NCBI GenBank assembly: GCA_035235625.1
Contig: CP141146.1
Location: 29,134,501 to 29,198,500, forward strand
Length of the DNA: 64,000 bases
DNA from: Saururus chinensis
Lineage: Eukaryota; Streptophyta; Magnoliopsida; Piperales; Saururaceae
Reading direction: 5' to 3'
Part shown: in pieces, positions 38,101 to 50,273 of the stretch
Position numbering within the stretch: position 1 is the first letter of the stretch
How the letters are laid out: each line of letters opens with the position of its first letter
The notes under the pieces: generated by a model
The model's database searches: none
What the model saw: the letters and a program-made list of their open reading frames with translations, nothing else
Told to the model about the DNA's origin: nothing
Translations under genes and position numbers: made by a program

Positions 38101-39640
38101 CTCCACGTCACTCTAGCTATTATTGATAAATTGTTTGGTTAGAATTCCTAGTTTTATTTAGATGTACACCATCATGTTATCCACTTAATCATTGACATTT
38201 TCTTCAAACTTTTGTTCTCTATTATTGTTGATCATATTTTCTGCATAATAAGTGTAATTTAAGTTAGTGTAAGTGTCTTCACATGGTGTTATGATTGTTT
38301 GAGATTAGTTTTAGCGCTTTTAAATGTTAAAACATGCTTAGATTAACAAAGTACATGTGAAAACATCATATTTAGGTCACTGATATCTTTTTTCCCAATA
38401 ACTCCAATATATCTAAGAGATATATCTTATCTTTGGGTCACCGATAACTCTCCAATAAAAGATATTGTGAACCATGACTATAAAGTGAAGACGATTTTCA
38501 AGTGTTTAGCCATACATTTTTCCGAGTGCTATAATTTGAGAGAGCTAAAAAACGAAATGGCTTAAGATTCTAGAAAGAAGCAGCAAATTCAAGTTCGTTT
38601 TCATATGTTTAGGGTTAAGTTAGTTGCAGACAACCATCTATAAAAAGTAATAGCAGGGGAGAGAATTTGATCCAGCAGTCTTAATTTTCCCTTATGAAGT
38701 TCGCCAGCAGTCTTTTTTATCCGAGATGACCCACTCAAAATAGCATTCAAGCAACTAATATGATTAATGGATTTTCTACAATTCTCTTCAAGTCAAAATG
38801 GCTCTGTATCACACACAGAGTTGTTTTCAAGAGTCCACGTTTCATATACTAAACCCTCTTTTATGTCAGTTAAAAGTACCAAGATATAAAATGGAAGGAA
38901 TCTGCTTAAGAGATTATGCCCCAGCACTCTCAGAACGTGAGATTAATGGGATGCGTGGGTTATCTACTGCTAAGCAACCTATTAAACAAATTAGTGGATC
39001 ATCAAATGGACCTTGATGCTTCAAGTCGCTGAAACAGTTTCTCCACTTACACCTAGATTTTTAGTTTTCATACTTCGAGCAAATAAACAGAAAGAGAGCT
39101 TCCCAACTGCCACAAAAAATTCCAATTAAACCTTGCTGAGGCAGCTCATCTGCATGAATGCATTGAAAAACACACGAAAATAAAAATATGTCGCACGCCC
39201 AACAAAAAATATTTAAAGAGACAGCTCCAACACCAAAACCATGACTCTCTCTCTCTCTCTCTCTCTCTAGGCCAAAAAAAAAATTTTCCGCCCGCCAAAT
39301 GAGGGAACCCAGCAACCCGTTTTTTCAAAAACCTCAAAAAATGAATGAAAACCATGAAACAGCAGCTACTTACGATATGTATGTCTTCAAACCCCGACAG
39401 GGCCAGAGTCTTCAAAAGCTCACACCCAATGCCTCCAGCCCCAACCATCAAAACCTTCGCCCCCTGCACACAAAGTAGACAACACCCACAACGCAAAACG
39501 CATGAATTGCACTCCAATCATGTAAAAATGGAAGAAAAACATTAAATAAACAAAGGCCCAAGTAGAAGAAGACCCATGTGCTGAAAAGGGGAAGCAAAAG
39601 AACTCACCTTGATAGCCTTGATCTGCTTCTCGGACGCCAT
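23140..39640 (-). CDS. SAE2: SUMO-activating enzyme subunit 2 (E1, catalytic subunit), complete, 11 exons
   Basis: Exons: 39608-39640, 39374-39463, 36154-36237, 35840-36058, 35527-35628, 27855-28310, 27316-27545, 25577-25670, 25298-25480, 24902-24999, 23140-23482. They total 1,932 nt (643 codons plus stop), all GT-AG and in phase. Plant SAE2 is about 625-640 residues. Visible parts: the nucleotide-binding loop GAGGIGCE (residues 19-26), NLNRQF (exon 3), and [12 protein letters not shown] (exon 4). The catalytic cysteine is in YPVCTIT (Cys168). Zinc cysteine pairs are CYEC (153/156) and CYVC (431/434). The C-terminus is acidic with NKRK and a terminal KRKRLQ, likely nuclear signals. By family, it adenylates SUMO with SAE1, forms a thioester and passes SUMO to the E2 SCE1 in the nucleus. 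No disabling change was seen. Intron 5 (7.2 kb) has been enlarged by transposons. Confidence 0.96.
26640..26880. repeat. CAGCTG/GCTGCA-rich patch in SAE2 intron 7
   Basis: AGCTGC, GCAGCT, CTGCAG and GCTGCTG words recur densely over about 220 bp in an otherwise AT-rich intron. Subterminal repeats of a hAT-like DNA transposon or simple cryptic repetition are possible. No terminal repeats were confirmed. Confidence 0.5.
28832..28934. mobile_element. Stowaway-type MITE, 103 bp, in SAE2 intron 5
   Basis: The termini CTCCCTCCATCCCATATTAA and TTAATATGGGACATAGAGAG are inverted repeats of the Stowaway (Tc1/mariner) consensus. TA dinucleotides flank it at 28830-28831 and 28935-28936, as expected for the target duplication. 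It is internally AT-rich and non-coding. Confidence 0.9.
29320..29737 (-). repeat. Putative 3' LTR of the chromovirus
   Basis: On minus, TGTTATGTGCTGCAATTAC follows shortly after the chromodomain stop and a GAGGACAAG-type tail. The block includes a CCTTAAATAGG TATA-like motif and a CT-rich stretch, as in LTR promoters. The inner end is approximate and there is no partner to prove it. Confidence 0.5.
29767..34280 (-). pseudogene. Chromovirus gag-pol polyprotein pseudogene
   Basis: Order on minus: gag with [14 protein letters not shown] (about 33640), zinc knuckle [14 protein letters not shown] (about 33215), and protease [11 protein letters not shown] (about 33000). RT follows with [13 protein letters not shown] (32330), [12 protein letters not shown] (32195) and FFDDILIYS (about 32000). 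RNase H has [13 protein letters not shown] (31570) and [10 protein letters not shown] (31380). Integrase has MDFIEGLP (30800), VSDRDPVF (30630) and a stop in place of Gln in the GQTE motif (about 30518). The end carries FYGPY (30100) and a chromodomain-like [13 protein letters not shown]...WMLEDDF (29880-29800). Stops at 34200, 31450 and 30518 plus frame changes make it inactive. Confidence 0.9.
35505..35525. repeat. (GA)n microsatellite abutting the SAE2 exon 5 donor
   Basis: An uninterrupted GA run on plus, so the minus-strand intron begins GTTCTCTCTC directly after exon 5 (ends 35527). Confidence 0.95.
39245..39269. repeat. (CT)n microsatellite in SAE2 intron 2
   Basis: Uninterrupted CT dinucleotides on plus, a short distance inside intron 2 from exon 2. 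Confidence 0.95.
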
Positions 39641-41338
39641 TGGAAGAGAACTCAAGCAGCGCAGCGAGAGAGAGAGAGAGATAGAAGGCGAATGTGGAGG
39701 AGACCGAAGTCTCTCCGGGCGGAAGTCGCTGCTCCGGCTGCTGCTGCTTCCTAGAAAGAGCGCCAAAAGGCCAAAACCCCCCCTTTTTGCCTCATTTTTG
39801 TTGCGTGGGGTGCCGGGGAGGGGGGGAGAGAATCTACGGGGTTTTGTGGCGAGACTGACAGTACGGTGAGATGCGTCTCACTAACTAAAGACAGATTTTG
39901 ACTGGCAAGTGGGGTGAGCTTTTTGTTTTTAGCCAAAATTAATAAAAAAAAATTGTTTCTTTTAAGATAATTTTTTTTCTTTTGTGACCAAAAAGGTAAA
40001 TTTAATTTTTTGCTAGAAAAAGAATTTCTTTTCAAAATAAAAACCATACGACAGCTAGCAAAGGAACACTCACGCATTGTGGCGTACCATTGTATCATTA
40101 TTCTTTGTGAAATACCAAGAGCTACATCTGAGCTTTTTAAGATTGACCTAGAAATTTTTCCTTTGTTTTGGATTTCATCTGCCTTTATTTGATGTAAGAT
40201 GCTTTTAGAACATTACTTAGGTCATTAGAGATATAAAGTACATTTTTAAGTTAGAATGTTTTTATATATATCATTTGAAAATTTTGACGTTTGTGTAAGT
40301 AAATATGATGTTCTTTCCTTCAAGATAGACAAGAATCAAAAGATTATCCCTCATTATCTTATACTACAAAAAATTGCCTTGTTGGGCAGCTTTGGAGCAA
40401 GAGATTATCCCTCATTATCTTATACTACAAAATTTTGCCTTGTTGGGCAGCTTTGGAGCAAAAGCTGCCTACTCAATCCAATTTGCTAATGCCCCTCTCT
40501 TTAGTCAGTGTGGGATGAGTTGAAGGATAAAAGGTGGAATATAGGCAAGTGGAAATGGGGATCATTGAGAACTTATCCAAAAGAACGACTGGGAGTTGGG
40601 ATTCCACAAGGAAGCTTGGAATTGTTAAGAACTGCTACATGAAGAATCAAATAGACAAACAAAAAAAATAACAGCTTGATTCACAGAAGGAATATCTGCA
40701 ATTACAAATTTCAATGACGATCCATAGAAGCATACTCTATTGGCTAACCCTTTTTATAAAAAAAAAATGACATGATACTTTAGAACTCTGGAGCTACTTC
40801 ACTTCTCAGGTCTACAAATTATTAAAACTGAGAAGCATCTTTATTTGCGGAGCAGTAGGTGCTGACAGTAGATGCCTCAACTTTCAGTGCATAAATTCAC
40901 AGCATGCTTTGGCATTGAAGCGCTCATTTCCTGGTTCAGCTGAGATGAAAAGGTTCTCTTGACTTCCGAGAAGGTGTAAAGACGTGGCATCGGAAAGACC
41001 TTTTCCCTTTTTCTAGAATCAATGGTGCTTTAACTGGGTCGTCCTAGATGCATGTCAGTAGAGGCAGGAAGCCCACACATAAAACAGGTGACAGAAGAAG
41101 GATCCACCCACAGTGAAAGACGTGAGACAGTGGATATGCTGCTTGAGCGCTAAACTCAATTACTACTGATGAAAGATTTCAGGTACAACACAAGATTTTT
41201 ATTGAGATTATAGCTGAAACCGATCAACAACTAGAATATATACAACCACTAAATATGAGTTATTTGTACACATTACCCTTTACTGGAAGTTGGGCTAGAA
41301 AAAGGCAAATGGTGTTGTTACAAAGGCCAATATCCTTT
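39641..41338. other. SAE2 5' flank and HflX 3' flank, no further gene
   Basis: The SAE2 5' UTR side carries a (GA)n run (39666-39681), a common feature of plant 5' leaders. The HflX 3' UTR lies in the right part. The frames in this interval have no recognizable domain. Both genes share one strand, so the SAE2 promoter lies in this 1.7-kb interval. Confidence 0.6.
40341..40462. repeat. Tandem duplication, 61-bp unit, two copies
   Basis: AGATTATCCCTCATTATCTT starts at 40341 and 40402. The copies differ at about three bases around the ACAAAAAATTGCC/ACAAAATTTTGCC segment. Confidence 0.95.
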
Positions 41339-44300
41339 TTAATCAGTTGAAGCAGCACTCGTGGTACAAAGATGCCTCATAGGCGTGAGCATTCTAGCAA
41401 GTGGAAGTGGCACATACGCTTTAATCAAAGTTCCATTATCCATATATTCCTGCAAAGTAAAAAAATTTGTCAGCCAGCACAAAACACCTGAAAATTATAG
41501 ACAATGTGTGTGTAAAGTTACCACTCTTCAGAATAAAGTAACACAACTGCAAAAGAATCGGTTGGAGAATGACAAGCTTTCTATACATATGGCACACTAC
41601 CATGTTAGCTGCGCGTTGTTCTATCTAGATAAAAGATGGGAACTCACACATTTTTCTTTCTAATTAACCCCCTTTATAAAATAACATGGTAAGGGGAAAA
41701 TCTTAAAACTTAGTCTTTTTTCACTTTTACTTGTGTTGCTCTTGGCAAAAGCACAAGGTGAACGCATAAATACAAAAGGGCAGGGTGAAACAGCTAAATT
41801 TATAAGATATATAATGGAGTATACAGTACATAAATAACCACATAAAGGTGACACTTAACTCCAGGCTCCTTAGACAATGACAGCATGTTTACCATCCTAG
41901 GCATCCACTGTCAACAATTTACTACTCTCTCAATGCACATCTAAAGATTGGTGAATAGATGATTGAAACGCATTTGATTAGTTCATTTTGATATTGAAAT
42001 CCACCAAGATTTAGTTATTTTTTATAGCTGATCAGAGTTAGCATCTCAGTGTGTCTGTGTCTCTGCAACTGCACGGTTTTTCTTGTTTGTGCATATCCCA
42101 GATTTTAGGAAACGATAATAACCATATACTCACCGTTTCCTGAACCATTCCAACCTGATGTATTGTATTAAGGAGTTCCCCTTTGTCATATGGGACCAGA
42201 GCTTCAACCCATACCATATAATCCTGTCAAGAAGTTTTACTAATTAGATAATACAGCTATTTTTAAAAATGAACAAGCAGAATGAGCTGTAATTCAGAAG
42301 TCATATTTCACCTTCAATTTCTTCTGAACTGCATCGCAAAATTCATGTAACCCATCACCATTTAAGGCAGACATGCAAACAATTCCTTTCTTTTCTGCTT
42401 CTGCTTTGAGCTTCTGAGGATCCTTGGTTTTATCAACCTGCAGAATATGGCTCTCAGTACTTCATTTCATCACCGTCATAAATAAGAACTGGTTGGACTA
42501 CTACAGAAATCTCCAGCATGAGCATCATTTGTTAATAAGAAATCACACAAAAAGCTATTCAATTCGGAGAAGTAAGCACTTCTCTGCTTTACATGTGACT
42601 AAAGCTTGTTTGTTCTTAAGAAAATCTTCAGCAGATCACATTACGAATTTGATCTTTATATTGACATCATGACAAGTACTTTCAGAAGTAAATGCAAAGA
42701 CCAAGTAAGATATAGGAAGGCATATAATGGAGCATCATATTTAAGGAGGAGAAAAATTGCCAAATATGAGATTTACAAGAATTAGGTAAAAAAGTAGTCA
42801 GATGTACCTTATTCCATACCATCAGCTTTGGGATTGACTCAACATCTAATTCGGACAGAACTTTGTTAACAGCATCTATATGTTGCTCTGCAAGCGGGTG
42901 GCTGCACCAGATAACTGAAAATATAAAAAGACGATTTGCTACACCAAAAGCATTAAATTTACTTGCAGATGTACTGATGGTGAAGAAAGACAGAAGAAGA
43001 ATACGAGAGAAAGATATAAAATGAAACTATTATGCACTAGCCCTGGCACGAAGACACTTATTTATAGTGAGAGAGAACACCATTCCAAAACTGCCAATTA
43101 TAAGTCATCTAACCAAATCACCAGACTTACAGTCCATATGTCAGTAAAAGCGCCCCACACCTAATATAATTTCCCTCAACATTACTACGTTTGAACAAGT
43201 TATTTAAGTCCTTGACTACTAAGATTATTAACATATGCACCTGATATCTACAACATGCACCAAGAGTGACGATTCAGAAATCTCTTCAAGTGTTGCCCTG
43301 AAAGCCGCAACCTGCAGAGATATATTGCAGTTAATTGTATGAGCTCTCACATCCCTAATGATTCAAATTTTTGGAAAGCAAGCATACTTTGCAGCTTATT
43401 GAAAGATCCTGTTTATGTATTGAAAAAAAACTTACAAGCATAGTTGGTAGCTTCTGTATAAAACCCACAGTATCAGTCAAAAGGAACTCCTTTCCATTTT
43501 TCATCTGCAGATATTTACAAAGGCAGAATGAGTCATCTATAACATGCATACACAGGCTATTGATTAAAACTTAGGACAACAAACAAACAGAAGCTATAGT
43601 AATAGAACATTTTTTTGTCAAAATTAAGGCCTATCTTTAATCCAATTAATTAAGTTGCTAGCTGAAAAATCTGTAAAATAGCATCTGGCAACTGCATGGA
43701 ACAGCGTGAAGGTACAGCTTGCTTTTCTTCAGGTGTTAAGTATGATAAAGCTTTTTCTAAATTAGAAACGCCTGCCTTTTATCTAATTTAAGCACCATGA
43801 GTAATAAATGATCTTTCCGGGAGAAGGTTTACATCTTAGTAAAATTTGCACTTCCAAAGTTTGCAAAGCTATGAAGCAGCAAACTACCTCATCACAATCA
43901 CTTAAGATGATAGACCTGAATAATAAGTATACCAACTCCTAAAGGATCTCATTTAGGCTTCAAAGCTTTGAATAGAGAATAATAATTAATCTTGTTCCTC
44001 TAGCATGGTGAAGATTTCATATGCAGTTTCCTTTGTGTCACTTATATTTTCAGATCAACAGAACCAATAACCCAAATTACCTCACCCATACCAGCTCATA
44101 GATACAGACAATATGGACATCATTTCGAAAAAGTAGGATTATCTACAATTAAAAAAGGAGTAGATGTTTTAGAATTAGGAATGCCTGTCCTTATGTTTTC
44201 GTTTGCATATAGAAACTCAAGATAAGTTTGAAAGAAAAAACTGTTTCATGCAACTGTATCGCTAAGTAATAACGTATAAACCATCATGTTAATAAGATAA

Positions 44301-47300
44301 GAAAATATGATCACATTTTACGTCTTTTCTCTTTTTCTCTCTCACATAGAACTCAAACTGACCTGCACTCTTCTGGTAGTTGGGTCTAGCGTAGCAAACA
44401 ACCGATCTTCAGCAAGAACATTTGCTCCAGTCAACTGATTCAGGAGTGTACTCTTTCCAGCATTGGTGTATCCAACCTGACATAATTAATTAAATAGTAA
44501 GAAATATCACCTTCTAATTGATTCAACTCACCATAAACTTGCTTCTTCTTACCAGAGAAACCACAGGGACAGGGACAGATAAACGACGATTGCGATACTG
44601 CTTTCTATGTTTTCGAACTGATTCTAATTCTTTTCTTAATGCTCCAATCTGTTAAGAGATAAGTAAGATCAACGGCATATTCATTCTCTTCACAAAATGG
44701 ACACAGGTTTGAAATTAGAGTTTGTTTAAGGGTTCTCTCATTTAACACAATGGCACTCCAAAGGGACCTCAGAAAACGCTAATGGGGGCTGCAACATACA
44801 CTTCAATCAGGAGTCTCATAAAATATCATCTCAATCTGAGGTGTGGCACCTTTCATCTGATTATCAAAACTTCCACTATCATCAAAAGCAGAAATTGAAA
44901 TGACTAGACGGTGGAGTCCCACACTTGATTGAGTAGAAACTTGATAAACAAATAAACCTCCTCCAACCCCCAATCAGAAACTGTGGAACCACATGAGATC
45001 CACCAAAGATGGGGTGCCCTTGTTTGACTTTAGTGAGAAATGAGAGCTCAAGGAATATTTCTTTTCCAGAATACTTTCAGCAAAAGCAGCAATTCTTACT
45101 TGAGTCCGTAATATACGCTTGTCAACTTCAATTTGTTTTTCACCCATACCCTTCACTTTCCCCCCAGCTTGACGCTCAAGGTGGGTCCACATTTTTGTCA
45201 GCCGTGGTAGTTGGTATTCCATTTGGGCCAGTGCAACCTAAGATCAGGTTACCTTATTCTAATTAATCCAGACTCATTGCGATCTGAATGAAATAAGCAA
45301 CCAGAATCTTATTACACAAGGAAAAGAAAAAATCAATATTCAGAAATTGCCAGCTAGAAGATGCAGCTTCTCAATTTCTTATACAACATATTATTAAAGA
45401 TGTAAAACAATGAATTTTTAGGTGATGTGCCTACACAGAATCACTTGGGCAACACTCACTTACTGTTTCGGACCGGTCCAAAGCTAATTTCAAAATTTGT
45501 TACCTTCTAATGTTTAGGGTTGGGGGTCCCTTTTAGAAGGTAACCACCTACTTTTTCAATCAAAACAAGAGTACAAAATCGTCACTGATTTGATCCAGAT
45601 AGTATTAAAATTAACAGCTATTAAGTGTTCTATTAAGATTCATATTATAACGGTGCTGATTTAGCAGTTGGGAAATAAACTTGCTTTACTTAGACATTAA
45701 TAAATCCTCCAGTCAACCATTAGAATAAGCTAAAATACACAGAGAAAGTAAAGGAAAGAAGTTAAAACACATGGATACACTTCTTGCTACTTGATTCTTG
45801 AGCAACAGAAGCAACTATGCTATTTTTTTTTATTAGCTGAAAACTAGAAAATAGAATCTATGCAAGATATGGGAGTAAGTATCCTCCATATTCCCTAACA
45901 GATGTCAATAATTCAAATGGGACACATTAATCTTGGGTTGTGTTGTATCACAAAATTTATTGTTCTAAAATGGGAACGAGTATGGGCTGCAGAGGGATCA
46001 CTTTTTCTTGACTTATACATATATTTCTGCGGGAAAAAATCCATGATAGAAAAGAGCAACAAAATTTAAATCAGATGCCCTTCTGGATGTCAATAATTCA
46101 AATAGGTCATATTAATTTTGAGGTATGTGTATGAGCTTCAAAGGTATCAGTTTTTGTTAACTTATTTATGTTAGATAACGATTGTTCCCAAAAGCTCGGG
46201 CTATTAGGAAACGAATTATCAATATATTTACATCAGAATCATCAATCAAGAGGCACACCTGCGTCCAGCAGGACTCAAACCCACAACATGAGCTCTGATA
46301 CCATGTTAAATAACCATTGTTCCCAAAGACTCGAGCTATTAGGAAATGGATTATAAATATATTTACTTCATATTTCAACAAACTATATGCTAATTTGTGC
46401 ATTTGTCTGTATATATACACTTTTCCATGAAAAACAAGAACTGTACAAAATAAATGATTTATTTGCCTGTAAAGCTGCTTCATGTGTTGCAGCTCGTTGG
46501 TTGAAAATATCCAAAATAAGCGCTGTTCGGTCACAAACTCGAACATCGCCTCCAAAAGCCTTTTCCAAGTTACGAAGCTGCCTGAAAGTGAGGATTCTCA
46601 GCAAGGAGAAAGCATACAGAAAGATTAATGCAGTGATAATTTGTAATCTGAAACAAAAACTGAAACAGGAAGTCCAAATATAACGAGTAACTGAAAAGAA
46701 AAGGATCTACTGGTAAAGGACTGGATAAGATTATTGAACACATTAAAAATTTAGGTAGTTGAATAAACAACTAACTTTAACACTACTGGTTAGCAAGAAG
46801 AAAGACTCTCAAGCTGCAATTCTTATAAGTCAAAATACATACAACCTTTGGCCATGCTCCACACACACCACAAAGTAACAAATAACTTGCCTAGGACAAC
46901 ACATAACCTCAAGTGGCTATAAATCAGAAATAGTTTGAAATAGAAGCACACCCTGCTGATAGCTCGTCGTCAAATATTACAGTTTCCACATCTAAAGCAT
47001 GAATTGCACTCTTGATTTCTGCAACTTTACCAGACCCAATATATGTCCTTGGACTTGGAGTTGCAAGCCTGCATAAACAGAAAAATTGCAAGTATTAATA
47101 TATCATCTGAAACAAATTGTTAGGAACATACAGTCTTTCTGACCAGAATATTACAGGATTTCATATAAATTACACGGAACTCATAGGACTGCTAAAAAAT
47201 GTGAATTAATGTATCATGCTGTTTTAAAATGGTACGCAAAAAAGTATAATCTGTGATATTGTTCTCCACCTTCTGTCTCAACATAGCACAGGTGGCTACT

Positions 47301-50273
47301 GACAACAGTTATTATGAGTGTAATACGTGTAGTGACACATATGAAATGCCTATAGGCAACATTAGTTTTCATGAAAGAATTATCTCTGATCCCAAAACAA
47401 GCTATGCTTTTTTTTGTCTTGGTTATAACTCCCCCACACATACACACACTATACGCCACAGGGGCTTGACCATGGAATGTGTTCCTCAAATGGAAGAGAT
47501 CCAGCCAGCCCAACTATACTGGCTTGCAATATACACAATACTACTTACTTCTGTGACGCGAAACCCACAACAAAGAGCCCGGCAGTGTCTGCCAACTGTG
47601 CTAATTCTTTAAGTGACTCTTCAATAGTAAATGAGTTATCTTCATCATTTTTTCTTTCAACACCGACTAGGTAGGCCTTCTCTTCAAATACCTAAACAAT
47701 TTAGAGGGCAGAGTTATGTAACAATATATAAAATAATAAAAACAAAGATTCATGACTTTCAACCTGGCTACATAAGTTTGTTATGACCCGGGCAAAGTTG
47801 CAATCAGATGATGGGTACAAGGACAGGAAACCTGTGCTATTTCACTGTGACATCATTGAATTTATAATTGAAGGTCAAGGACTCGAGGTCCAGATGTTTT
47901 TTGGTGATTGGGGGATGGTGGGACGGATTCCATCCATTGGTATAAACCATTTTCATGATATCTAATGGTGTAATGGCAAACTCCTTAACCCCCCACAAGT
48001 ACAGGCAGCAGGAAGAATTAACAGTAATAGGACTGCGGCAAAATGAAATGCCACAACAAATGTACCATGTCTATCAGACATTTTCTGGTATTTTAAGGCG
48101 CAGCAGCAATTGTGGTAATTGGATAAGCTCAAACTTTCTTTCAAAACTTGTGATAATTATTAACTTCTTCGGCTACAAAACGAATATTGTTTTAGCTAAT
48201 AACAACATTGTCATCATTTGTAGTTGATAAGATTAGGGCTTGTTGAGAGGAAGAAGAACTCCCTTGATTGAACAATAATGAAGACTGAATACAAAGGAAG
48301 GATCGGCCAGCCTCTACATAGGCTTAGGACCTCCAAACAAGACAAAAAACTCTATTTCCCTTTGCTTAACAGCAGACTGACCAATCACAAAATAAGATTA
48401 AACATGATTCACTAAACTACCCCTTATACATAAGACTATACTACTAATGATAACCAAATACAATCATACAAAAAAACACTCCTCTAACAGTTCTTACAGT
48501 ACAATATTCTTTTTTAGATATCACTAAGTAGATTGGAAACATAAATTTGAACAGTTATTCAAACACTTTAGTTAGGATTGGCAACATGGATTCAATAGTA
48601 TGGTTTATAGCATATGATAGCTTTAGTTTTTCAGATAATTAAAACAAGACACTTAATTCGATATAAGAAATAACTTTATTTGACTAAAATAGAGAAAACA
48701 ACATTATAAGGCATAGGCCTTGATTAAGTGGTTCAACACATAAAACATAAAACATGCTTCATCCAAAGAGGGCAAAGTTTTGTAAAAGTATAACATTTCA
48801 AGAAAACAACTGAAGGACCACTCATGGCGTAAAGCTATGTAAAAGAATTTTAGAGTAAAAAGTCAAAGAATTCCATCATTAAAATGTATATTTGGCATCC
48901 TATTTAAATGCCTTTTTTTTTTTTGCTAAGTAATCCAATCTAAACGCCAACCCCAAATTGTTGGGAAAAGGCACTACTTGATTATGATTATGATTAATCC
49001 TATCTAAAAGCTCTGAAAGATTTATAACATCATTTTTTTGAAAAGATGAGACCATCATTGTCATTATAGTTGTTTTTACCAGTCATTATCAAAATCACAA
49101 TTACGATCTCTTCTATGGAGCGCAATGTATACTCTGTTTTTCCATTTTCATTTGAAATGGGCCAGTTCTGTGCTAAATGTGTGTGTATTTAATTGTCTCA
49201 GATGGTAATGATAGCATACATGTGAGTCCAGTTCCTAACAACTTAGGCTAGTAGATGTAGAAGCCAGGTTAACCACAGCATCCTTTGTAACTTGATTTAA
49301 GTTTGTTTTAATTAAGAAAACGTGAAAATTTTATTCTTCCATGTCAAAATCTCCTATTCTCTCGGTTTTATCACCTATCACATCCACCATTCTCTTATCT
49401 TTGATGAACATTTTTTTCCTGATCCTTTGCACTTCCAATCACCCATCTCAACATTCTCATTTCCGCTATGCTCATTGTAAAGCATGTCCCTTTCTTTGTT
49501 CCCCCATTTTCACCCATAATATCTTTTTCTTCAGCCTTAAATAGGCCAGTATGTTTCCGTTCAGTCGAGATATATCACCTCCATGGCTTTTCCTTTATCT
49601 TTATCATTTCCTTTAGATATCGATTATATGGACCAAGCATCTGTCTAATATTTTTCTACGCATCATGCCACCCAGTAATTTCTACCAAATTTAATGATAT
49701 ACAGAGAAACACATCATCAAGATAAACAAGTAGTACCCCCACAAAAAATAGTAGGATGTGTGAAGTCTGCATAATATAACATACAAGCCATCTAAGCAAT
49801 TACAGTACTAGAAGAAGAAGGAAAAACAAAATATAAAAGATAAATAAAGAAACCCAAATTTTCAAAAGGAAGAAAAAGAAAACAAAGCCCACCTCCCTCC
49901 CATTGCGCAGCTTGTACCTATCATAGCCACTACTACTGTCTTCCGCCTTCTTGTCATCACCTCTACTCAACAGAAAATCTCCACCTCCTTCCTCGCTCTT
50001 ATCCGCAGCTGCCCCGTTAATTCCAAGATTTTCACCTTCGTGACTGACTACTGGTTCAACCAAATTCCCCCTCTCTGGCGGTTCCAAGTCGACTTGGATT
50101 GGCTCTTGCAGAACCCGGATTGGTCTTGCGACAAACCTGAGCAAATGGATGGATTGAGCTGCATGGCGACGATGAAGCCCCCATTTCCAGAACTGGGTGG
50201 CAGCGCTTGGGAGTTGTGAGGGATAAGAAGATGAGGAAGGGACGAGACAGCAGTAGAAGCAACAAGTGTTCAT
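41339..50273 (-). CDS. HflX-family GTP-binding protein, probably organellar, complete, 13 exons
   Basis: Exons: 49893-50273, 47549-47691, 46952-47068, 46467-46581, 45100-45237, 44553-44648, 44363-44476, 43436-43504, 43241-43311, 42808-42901, 42312-42437, 42134-42223, 41339-41449. They total 1,665 nt (554 codons plus stop). Visible: HflX N-domain motifs [10 protein letters not shown] and [14 protein letters not shown], a charged [10 protein letters not shown] hinge, G1 GYTNAGKST (residues 332-340), G3 DTVGF (379-383), G4 NKVD (445-448) and G5 SAL (469-471). The family binds the large ribosomal subunit and helps ribosome recovery or assembly. The N-terminus is Ser/Arg-rich and suits a transit peptide; the chosen Met is at 50273, but an in-frame Met at 50399 would add 42 residues. 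Intron 4 uses a GC donor; the other introns are GT-AG. It resembles the Arabidopsis At3g49725-type protein. Confidence 0.95.
46169..46380 (-). mobile_element. TRIM-like miniature LTR element in HflX intron 4
   Basis: Two related terminal repeats, 46169-46232 (64 bp) and 46304-46380 (77 bp), share GATTGTTCCCAAARRCTCG, GCTATTAGGAAA and ATATATTTAC and have TG...CA ends. Between them lie 71 bp that start on minus with TGGTATCAGAGC (46303-46292), the exact initiator-Met primer-binding motif, right after the 5' LTR. No polypurine tract is clear before the 3' LTR. No coding capacity. Confidence 0.65.
48241..48489 (-). mobile_element. Candidate solo LTR, 249 bp, in HflX intron 1
   Basis: On minus it begins TGTTAGAGGAGTG and ends TTCCTCTCAACA, so the ends are TG...CA with short inverted repeats. 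It ends with the CTTCTTCCTCTC pattern often seen in Copia LTRs. The flanks GGGCT and GTTCT match at only 3 of 5 positions, and no second copy is in the window. Confidence 0.5.

Noticed and set aside
37810..38135. Plus-strand frame rich in Pro/Tyr/Gly ([15 protein letters not shown], then QPPRHSSYY)
   Set aside because: Looks like the tail of a decayed gene or transposase in SAE2 intron 2, but it has stops and no recognizable domain.
46233..46303. GGTTTGAGTCC motif suggesting a tRNA or SINE
   Set aside because: It lies between two short LTRs next to the primer-binding site; no acceptor or anticodon stem is visible.
47955..48227. Plus-strand frame of 90 residues in HflX intron 1
   Set aside because: No domain, no splice context, and it lies antisense inside an intron.
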